From NCBI GenBank assembly GCA_012518765.1, contig JAAYRN010000116.1, positions 1 to 11,328 of the forward strand: 11,328 nucleotides of DNA, given 5' to 3'. Origin of the DNA: Bacteroidales bacterium (lineage in GTDB: Bacteria; Bacteroidota; Bacteroidia; Bacteroidales; WCHB1-69). Positions 7,187 through 11,328 of this stretch are shown piece by piece; positions within the stretch are counted from its first letter, which is position 1; each line of letters starts with the position of its first letter. A model generated the notes under the pieces. The model ran no database searches and was not told the origin of the DNA. It saw nothing but the letters and a program-made list of their open reading frames with translations. A program made the position numbers and the translations under genes.

Positions 7187-7960
7187 CTAAGTTGTTTTTT
7201 CGGCTATAATTTCGGAAATAAGTTTGTATACATTTTTCACCTTTTCATCGTCAAGCATACGAAGGTGTTTTTCGATAATTTTCATATCTTTACGCACCGC
7301 TGGACCCGTTCGTACTTCCTCTGGAAAACTTAGATTTACTTTTCGGGCAGTTTCGTTGATTAAAGGGAGTAAAATAGAAAAATCCAATCCTTTTTCTTCC
7401 GTAATATCCTTAGCCAACCCATAAAGGGCATTGGTAAAATTGCAAGCAAAAACTCCTGCTAAATGCAAATATCTTCTTGTATGGCTATCTATTACGTATT
7501 GTTTCCTTGAAAGTATATGAGCCAATTTTTTAAGTTTTTCTTCTGTCTTTTCGTCATTTGCTTCTACACACAAAGGAACTTGATCGAAAGGTAGAACTAC
7601 ATTTTTTGTAAAGGTTTGAAAAGGGTATAAAACTCCATAAGAATTAGTAACCTCTTGAAAAACATCTATATCTACACTTCCCGAGGTATGTACCATACAT
7701 TTATTGCGAAACGGGAATTGAGCTACTAATTTTTGGTAGCTGTCGTCTTTTATGGCAAACAAATACACATCAGCAGAATCATTTAATGCGGACAAATCAT
7801 GGGTATAGGGAATATTCCATTCGGTTGCTAATTTAAAAGCATGCTGTGGACTGTAAATTTGCAACACATCAATTTCATTATCAATCATTGCTTTACCTAT
7901 GTGCCAAGCCACATTTCCCGAACCAATTAAAACAACTTTAAGGTTGGTTTTTTTTGTCAT
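7187..7960 (-). CDS. Rossmann-fold and DUF2520 domain protein (NAD(P)-dependent dehydrogenase-like)
   Basis: The product has 257 residues. The N-terminal Rossmann domain (about 1-125) has the dinucleotide-binding loop VVLIGSGNVAWHIG (G13, G15), then VYLFAIKDDS and VHTSGSVDIDVF, followed by the linker motif YPFQTF at about 112-117. The all-helical DUF2520 domain (about 130-257) contains the helix HLAGVFACNFTNALY and the GPAVRKD motif, as in the 6-phosphogluconate dehydrogenase/ketopantoate reductase-like helical domains. This two-domain protein is widespread in Bacteroidota. It probably binds NAD(P), but the substrate is not known. The gene is divergent from htpG (155 bases between starts) and lies 103 bases upstream of the MORN-like gene on the same strand, so it could be the first gene of the block or a separate unit. 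Confidence 0.9.
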   Translation of the reverse strand: MTKKTNLKVVLIGSGNVAWHIGKAMIDNEIDVLQIYSPQHAFKLATEWNIPYTHDLSALNDSADVYLFAIKDDSYQKLVAQFPFRNKCMVHTSGSVDIDVFQEVTNSYGVLYPFQTFTKNVVLPFDQVPLCVEANDEKTEEKLKKLAHILSRKQYVIDSHTRRYLHLAGVFACNFTNALYGLAKDITEEKGLDFSILLPLINETARKVNLSFPEEVRTGPAVRKDMKIIEKHLRMLDDEKVKNVYKLISEIIAEKTT

Positions 7961-7984
7961 TTTTCAATTGTTTTTTAATAAGTG

Positions 7985-8020
7985 CAAAGTTAATTTTTTT
8001 TTGCAAACAATACCCCAAAA
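7985..8020 (-). promoter_or_regulatory. Candidate Bacteroidota promoter for the DUF2520 gene
   Basis: Read on the minus strand, TAACTTTG at 7985-7992 is an exact match to the TAnnTTTG -7 element, 24 bases before the ATG at 7960. A TTTTG at 8016-8020 lies 23 bases upstream and may be the -33 element; TTG at 8008-8010 is closer but too near. The -7 match is good, the -33 assignment is weak. Confidence 0.45.
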
Positions 8021-8062
8021 AACAAAAATAGAACAATGACAGTTTGGCAGACATTTTTCGGG

Positions 8063-8078
8063 TGGCATAACTTTTGAC
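8063..8078 (+). promoter_or_regulatory. htpG: Possible sigma-54-like (-24/-12) promoter upstream of htpG
   Basis: The sequence TGGCATAACTTTTGAC has GG at 8064-8065, then exactly ten bases, then GA at 8076-8077. It resembles the sigma-54 consensus TGGCAC-N5-TTGC with the final C replaced by A. Just upstream, 8037-8046 reads TGACAGTTTGGCAG, two copies of TG(A/G)CAG eight bases apart, which could be a regulator site. No TAnnTTTG element was seen for htpG. A transcript would start near 8089, leaving a leader of about 27 bases. This is a pattern match with one defect in a core position. Confidence 0.25.
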
Positions 8079-8115
8079 TTTCCTTTATGTGTAAAATAAA
8101 AAATATAATAAAGAT

Positions 8116-9987
8116 ATGCAAAAAGGAACTATCAATGTACAGACGGAAAATATCTTTCCAATCATAAAAAAGTTTTTATACTCTGACAATGAGATATTTT
8201 TAAGAGAATTGGTTTCAAATGCCGTAGATGCCACAAGCAAATTGCAAGCATTGGTTTCTATGGGAAAAACCGATAGCAAATTAGGCGATTTAACCATTGA
8301 GGTTAAATTAGATACAAAGAAAAAACAACTGATTATTTCCGATAAAGGAATTGGAATGACAGCCGAAGAGGTTGAAAAATATATTAATAGCATTGCCTTT
8401 TCGGGAGCAAGCGATTTTTTAGAAAAACACAAAGGCGTAGACGCTGCCAATTTGATAGGTCATTTTGGACTTGGTTTTTATTCCGCCTTTATGGTCGCCG
8501 ATTCGGTAGAGATTTTAACTAAATCTCATCAAAAAGATGCCCCTGCTGTTCGCTGGAAATGCGATGGAAGTACCGAATTTACATTAAAAGAAGACAAAAA
8601 AGAAGAAAGAGGAACTGATATTATTCTTCATATTTCGGAAGATGCCAAGGAGTTTTTAGATGAGCATAAAATCTTGAACATTTTAAAGAAATATGGAAAA
8701 TTTTTACCCGTTCCCATACGTTTCGGAAATGAGAAAAAATGGGAAAAACCCGAAGGAGAGGAAAAAGAAGTAGAAATTGAAGTCCCACGTATTATAAACA
8801 ATACAAGTCCCTTATGGAAAAAAACTCCCTCGGAACTCAAAAGTGAAGATTACGAAGATTTTTACAGGGAACTGTATCCCTATACTTTCGAGCAACCTTT
8901 GTTTAACATTCATATCAACGTAGATTATCCGTTTAACCTAACGGGCATTCTTTATTTTCCAAAAGCTAAACAACGAATTGATATTCAGAAAAATAAAATA
9001 CAACTTTATTCCAATCAAGTATTTATTACAGATAATTTGGAAGGTGTTGTTCCCGAGTTTCTTATGTTGCTACACGGTGTAATCGATTCGCCCGATATTC
9101 CCTTGAATGTGAGTAGAAGTTACTTACAAAGCGACCACAACGTAAAGAAAATTTCAGCTCATATTTCTAAAAAAGTAGCCGATAAATTAGAAGAAATGTT
9201 TAAAAACAACCGCGAAGATTTTGAATCGAAATGGGATGATATTAAGACATTTATACAATATGGTATTCTTTCTGACGAGAAATTTTACGACAGAGCCAAA
9301 AAATTTATGTTGTTGAAAAACACTGATAATAGATATTTTACCATAGAAGAATACGAAAAGCACATAGAAAGCCTGCAAAAAGATAAAAATGGAACCTTAG
9401 TGTATTTATACACAAGCAATAAGGAAGAACAATTTGCTCCATTGGCAGCCGCCAAAGAAAAAGGATACGATGTATTGGATTTGGACGGAATTTTAGACAT
9501 GCACTTTATCAACTACTTGGAACAAAAACTCGAAAAATCAAGTTTTAGCCGTATCGATGCCGATGTAATAGATAAACTCATTCAGAAAGAAGACAGTATG
9601 CCTTCTCGTTTTAGCGAAGAAGAACAAAATAAATTAAAAGATTTATTTGAAAAATCGATAAATAAAGATGTGTTTACCCTTACGCTCGAAAATATGCAAG
9701 AAACTGATTTGCCTATTTATATAACCAAACCCGAATTTTTGAGACGCTGGAGCGATATGCAAAAAATGACAGGCGAAATGGGAATGTTCGGAATGGATAT
9801 GGAAAAAGCCAACATGAGCGTAAATGCTAACCATCCACTTATCAGTAAGTTACTTAACGAAAAAGACGAGGCTCGTGCCGAAAACCTATCTAAACAACTG
9901 ATAGATTTAGCAATGCTCTCGCAGCAAATGCTAAAAGGAGAAGCCCTTTCTAATTTCATTAAACGCAGCATAGATATTATGAAATAA
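8116..9987 (+). CDS. htpG: Molecular chaperone HtpG (bacterial Hsp90)
   Basis: HtpG is a cytoplasmic homodimeric ATP-dependent chaperone that helps client proteins fold and mature, usually increased by heat or other stress. The GHKL ATPase domain is intact. Helix 1 has FLRELVSNAVDA (catalytic E31, Mg-binding N35, D38), then SDKGIGMT (D76, G80) and the lid glycine motif GHFGLGFYSAF (from G115). The middle domain has LNVSRSYLQ, carrying the arginine that contacts the ATP phosphate. The C-terminal part (about 500-623) is the dimerisation domain. The length of 623 residues is typical of bacterial HtpG and lacks the charged linker of eukaryotic Hsp90. The ATG at 8116 gives the normal N-terminus (MQKGTINVQTENIFPIIKKF). 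The gene is divergent from the DUF2520 gene and is followed by its own terminator. Confidence 0.98.
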   Translation: MQKGTINVQTENIFPIIKKFLYSDNEIFLRELVSNAVDATSKLQALVSMGKTDSKLGDLTIEVKLDTKKKQLIISDKGIGMTAEEVEKYINSIAFSGASDFLEKHKGVDAANLIGHFGLGFYSAFMVADSVEILTKSHQKDAPAVRWKCDGSTEFTLKEDKKEERGTDIILHISEDAKEFLDEHKILNILKKYGKFLPVPIRFGNEKKWEKPEGEEKEVEIEVPRIINNTSPLWKKTPSELKSEDYEDFYRELYPYTFEQPLFNIHINVDYPFNLTGILYFPKAKQRIDIQKNKIQLYSNQVFITDNLEGVVPEFLMLLHGVIDSPDIPLNVSRSYLQSDHNVKKISAHISKKVADKLEEMFKNNREDFESKWDDIKTFIQYGILSDEKFYDRAKKFMLLKNTDNRYFTIEEYEKHIESLQKDKNGTLVYLYTSNKEEQFAPLAAAKEKGYDVLDLDGILDMHFINYLEQKLEKSSFSRIDADVIDKLIQKEDSMPSRFSEEEQNKLKDLFEKSINKDVFTLTLENMQETDLPIYITKPEFLRRWSDMQKMTGEMGMFGMDMEKANMSVNANHPLISKLLNEKDEARAENLSKQLIDLAMLSQQMLKGEALSNFIKRSIDIMK

Positions 9988-9996
9988 AACACTCAG

Positions 9997-10023
9997 GAGA
10001 CGCAATATTTTGCGTCTCTTTTT
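9997..10023 (+). terminator. Rho-independent terminator of htpG
   Basis: GAGACGCAA (9997-10005) and TTGCGTCTC (10010-10018) form a perfect 9-bp stem with a four-base loop, followed by a run of five T. It starts 9 bases after the htpG stop codon. The hairpin covers the upstream in-frame ATG at 10010, which argues against that ATG as the lpxH start. lpxH transcription then needs read-through or a promoter I cannot identify. Confidence 0.85.
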
Positions 10024-10036
10024 AGTTAATACAAAC

Positions 10037-10789
10037 ATGAAATCCATCAACGGCGTTGTTTATTTTGTTTCCGATTTTCATTTGGGTTTACCCCATAAAA
10101 CCGAAAGCGATATACGTGAGCGTAAAATAGTTGAATTTTTAGATTCCATCAAATCAACAGCGACACACTTATTTCTTTTAGGCGATGTGTTCGATTTTTG
10201 GTTCGAATACAAAGATGTAGTTCCCAGGGATAATATACGTTTTTTGGGAAAATTAGCCGAATTGGCAGACAAAGGCATTCAAATTTACTACCTCTTGGGA
10301 AATCACGATATGTGGAATTTTGGATATTTACAACAAGAAATAGGATTGACGCAACTTACTGGGAATCACACTTTTTTAATAAACAACAAAAAAGTATATC
10401 TCGGACACGGAGATGGATTAGACCCCAAAGATATTGGCTACCGACTAATTAAGTGGATTTACGGACGTAAAATAAACCAGCGTTTGTTTGCAGCCCTACA
10501 TCCCCGATGGGCATTTGCCATAGCCAGAGCCGTTTCTCTAAAAAGTCGAAATGCTCACCTTGAACGAGATAGATATTTCTTAGGCGAAGAAAATGAACCC
10601 ATTATTGTTTACTGTAAAAAAATGTTAAAATCAGAACATTACGATTATTTCGTTTTCGGGCACCGTCATTTTATGCTTGATTTTGAACTTACTACCAACT
10701 CGCGCTACATCAATACTGGCGACTGGCTCAGCTACAACAGCTACTTAGTAATGCAAAACAAAGGGCACGAACTCAAACAGTTTAAATAA
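10037..10789 (+). CDS. lpxH: UDP-2,3-diacylglucosamine diphosphatase (LpxH family)
   Basis: LpxH is a peripheral membrane metallophosphoesterase that hydrolyses UDP-2,3-diacylglucosamine to lipid X and UMP, the fourth step of lipid A synthesis. The calcineurin-like metal motifs are all present in the 250-residue product: D13 and H15 (SDFHLG), D50 (GDVFDFWFE), N89-H90-D91 (GNHDMW), H124 and D126 (GHGDGLD), and H209 and H211 (FGHRHF). The LpxH-typical helical insert runs from about 130 to 190. The start at 10037 gives a compact N-terminus (MKSINGVVYFVSDFH); the in-frame ATG nine codons earlier lies inside the htpG terminator. The gene is 49 bases after htpG on the same strand. A related phosphoesterase of the LpxH-like group is the alternative, but the DFWFEY and GNHDMW context fits this family in Bacteroidota. 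Confidence 0.92.
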   Translation: MKSINGVVYFVSDFHLGLPHKTESDIRERKIVEFLDSIKSTATHLFLLGDVFDFWFEYKDVVPRDNIRFLGKLAELADKGIQIYYLLGNHDMWNFGYLQQEIGLTQLTGNHTFLINNKKVYLGHGDGLDPKDIGYRLIKWIYGRKINQRLFAALHPRWAFAIARAVSLKSRNAHLERDRYFLGEENEPIIVYCKKMLKSEHYDYFVFGHRHFMLDFELTTNSRYINTGDWLSYNSYLVMQNKGHELKQFK

Positions 10790-10926
10790 AATTAAACCAA
10801 AAACAACAAAAAAACTTCCTTTTCCATGACTTTTTCCAAACTTAAAACAAAGAATATACTGATAAAAATACGGGAAAAATAAATTCTAATAGTTAATTTG
10901 CTGCTAATTTAAAAAAACAATTAGGT

Positions 10927-10947
10927 GATAGATAGGTAGATAGATAG
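10927..10947. repeat. GATA tetranucleotide microsatellite
   Basis: Five tandem units of four bases (GATA GATA GGTA GATA GATA) followed by G, with a single G substitution in the third unit. It lies 137 bases after the lpxH stop in non-coding DNA. Such runs can vary in length by slipped-strand mispairing; nothing shows that this one controls a gene. Confidence 0.75.
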
Positions 10948-10988
10948 AAAAATAATCATCTTAACTTGGAATAATAAGAAAAAAAATG

Positions 10989-11045
10989 TAATTTTGGAGA
11001 AAATTTTCATAGAAGTTGTAATGGGTTCTGCAACTTTTGTGAAAA
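10989..11045. repeat. Repeated stem-loop element, copy 1
   Basis: The element begins TAATTTTGGAG and ends in GTGAAAA. Bases 11016-11045 are identical to 11291-11320 (30 of 30). Bases 11004-11018 (TTTTCATAGAAGTTG) pair with 11031-11045 (CAACTTTTGTGAAAA) over 15 base pairs, 13 Watson-Crick and two G-T, around the 12-base loop TAATGGGTTCTG. The orientation is arbitrary, given as read on the plus strand. It could be a REP-like extragenic palindrome, a small structured RNA or part of a larger repeat unit. Confidence 0.7.
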
Positions 11046-11265
11046 GTAAAAAAACTAATTTACAAAATCCGTATAACACACTCAATCAACTATATTCAAA
11101 GTATTTATGTGTATTTTGTTGTATCTATACGTTAAGCTAACTGCAAGTATAAAAAACTACAATGCGGAGAATAATAGTTGCAATTCAGGTATATTTTGCG
11201 GAGAAAAAAACATTCACATACTAACAACAAAGCATCTTGCGTTAGCATATACAAAAGGATAATTA

Positions 11266-11321
11266 TAATTTTGGGGAGTTTTTCAAAAGATTGTAATGGG
11301 TTCTGCAACTTTTGTGAAAAA
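11266..11321. repeat. Repeated stem-loop element, copy 2
   Basis: This is a direct-orientation copy, about 276 bases after copy 1. The loop TAATGGGTTCTG (11294-11305) and the 3' arm (from 11306) are identical to copy 1. The 5' arm (11279-11293, TTTTTCAAAAGATTG) has diverged but still pairs with 11306-11321 apart from one mismatch and one bulged C. It ends seven bases before the window edge, so more copies may follow. Confidence 0.68.
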
Positions 11322-11328
11322 CAGCAAA

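Larger units (their letters stand above)
10790..11328. other. Gene-free region with repeats at the right edge
   Basis: No open frame with a plausible start or recognisable product was found in these 539 bases. The region is very AT-rich and contains a GATA tetranucleotide run (10927-10947), two direct copies of a stem-loop element (10989-11045 and 11266-11321), and an imperfect inverted repeat GCTAACTGCAAG (11136-11147) / CTTGCGTTAGC (11236-11246). A short word, TGCGGAGAA, occurs at 11163 and 11197. No clear terminator follows lpxH. The repeats probably continue beyond the window. Confidence 0.6.

Noticed and set aside
8085..8450. 121-codon minus-strand open frame over the htpG start
   Set aside because: It is antisense to the conserved ATPase domain of htpG and its sequence has no recognisable domain.
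9717..9992. 91-codon minus-strand open frame at the htpG 3' end
   Set aside because: It is a shadow of the htpG coding frame, with no upstream signals and no recognisable domain.
10010..10036. Upstream start for lpxH at 10010
   Set aside because: That ATG lies in the 3' arm of the htpG terminator hairpin and the added residues are not part of the LpxH fold.
10989..11321. CRISPR array
   Set aside because: There are only two copies, spaced about 276 bases apart, with no regular 30-40 base spacers and no cas genes in the window.
11133..11326. Minus-strand frame open from the right edge for about 64 codons
   Set aside because: It runs through both arms of the stem-loop and AT-rich DNA and its translation is rich in Cys, Leu and Tyr without any domain; it is most likely a chance open frame.

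Overview
The window looks like a piece of a Bacteroidales-type (Bacteroidota) chromosome. The evidence is strongly AT-rich DNA, genes without clear Shine-Dalgarno sites, candidate promoters with the Bacteroidota -7 element TAnnTTTG, a secreted protein with a type IX secretion (Por) sorting-like motif, a lipoprotein, and an LpxH-type lipid A enzyme that implies an LPS-bearing outer membrane. No rRNA, tRNA, CRISPR array, transposase or phage gene was seen. Most of the content is ordinary housekeeping; the accessory features lie at the two ends.

Layout. Positions 1-522 (minus) are the N-terminal 174 residues of a secreted protein that runs off the left edge. Positions 523-849 are a gene-free AT-rich stretch with a strong hairpin terminator behind dnaN. 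From about 7960 down to 850, six minus-strand genes follow one another: a Rossmann/DUF2520 protein, a secreted protein made of about 16 MORN-like (YwqK-type) repeats, rimO, an uncharacterised lipoprotein, a polyprenyl glycosylphosphotransferase (WcaJ/WbaP-like) and dnaN. The middle four are packed with 3 nt, -4 nt and 2 nt between them and are almost certainly one operon. dnaN follows after 65 nt and may have its own promoter. Divergent from this block on the plus strand are htpG (Hsp90), with its own terminator, and lpxH. The last 540 bases contain no convincing gene, but they hold a GATA microsatellite and two copies of a repeated stem-loop element.

How the genes relate. LpxH (lipid A), the glycosylphosphotransferase (first step of surface polysaccharide assembly), the lipoprotein, the MORN-like exported protein and the sorting-motif protein all concern the cell envelope. 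DnaN, RimO and HtpG are core replication, ribosome modification and protein folding functions. The least explained parts are the repeated stem-loop at 10989-11321, the repeat protein coupled to rimO, and the lipoprotein coupled to the glycosylphosphotransferase. No complete new defence or mobile system is visible.
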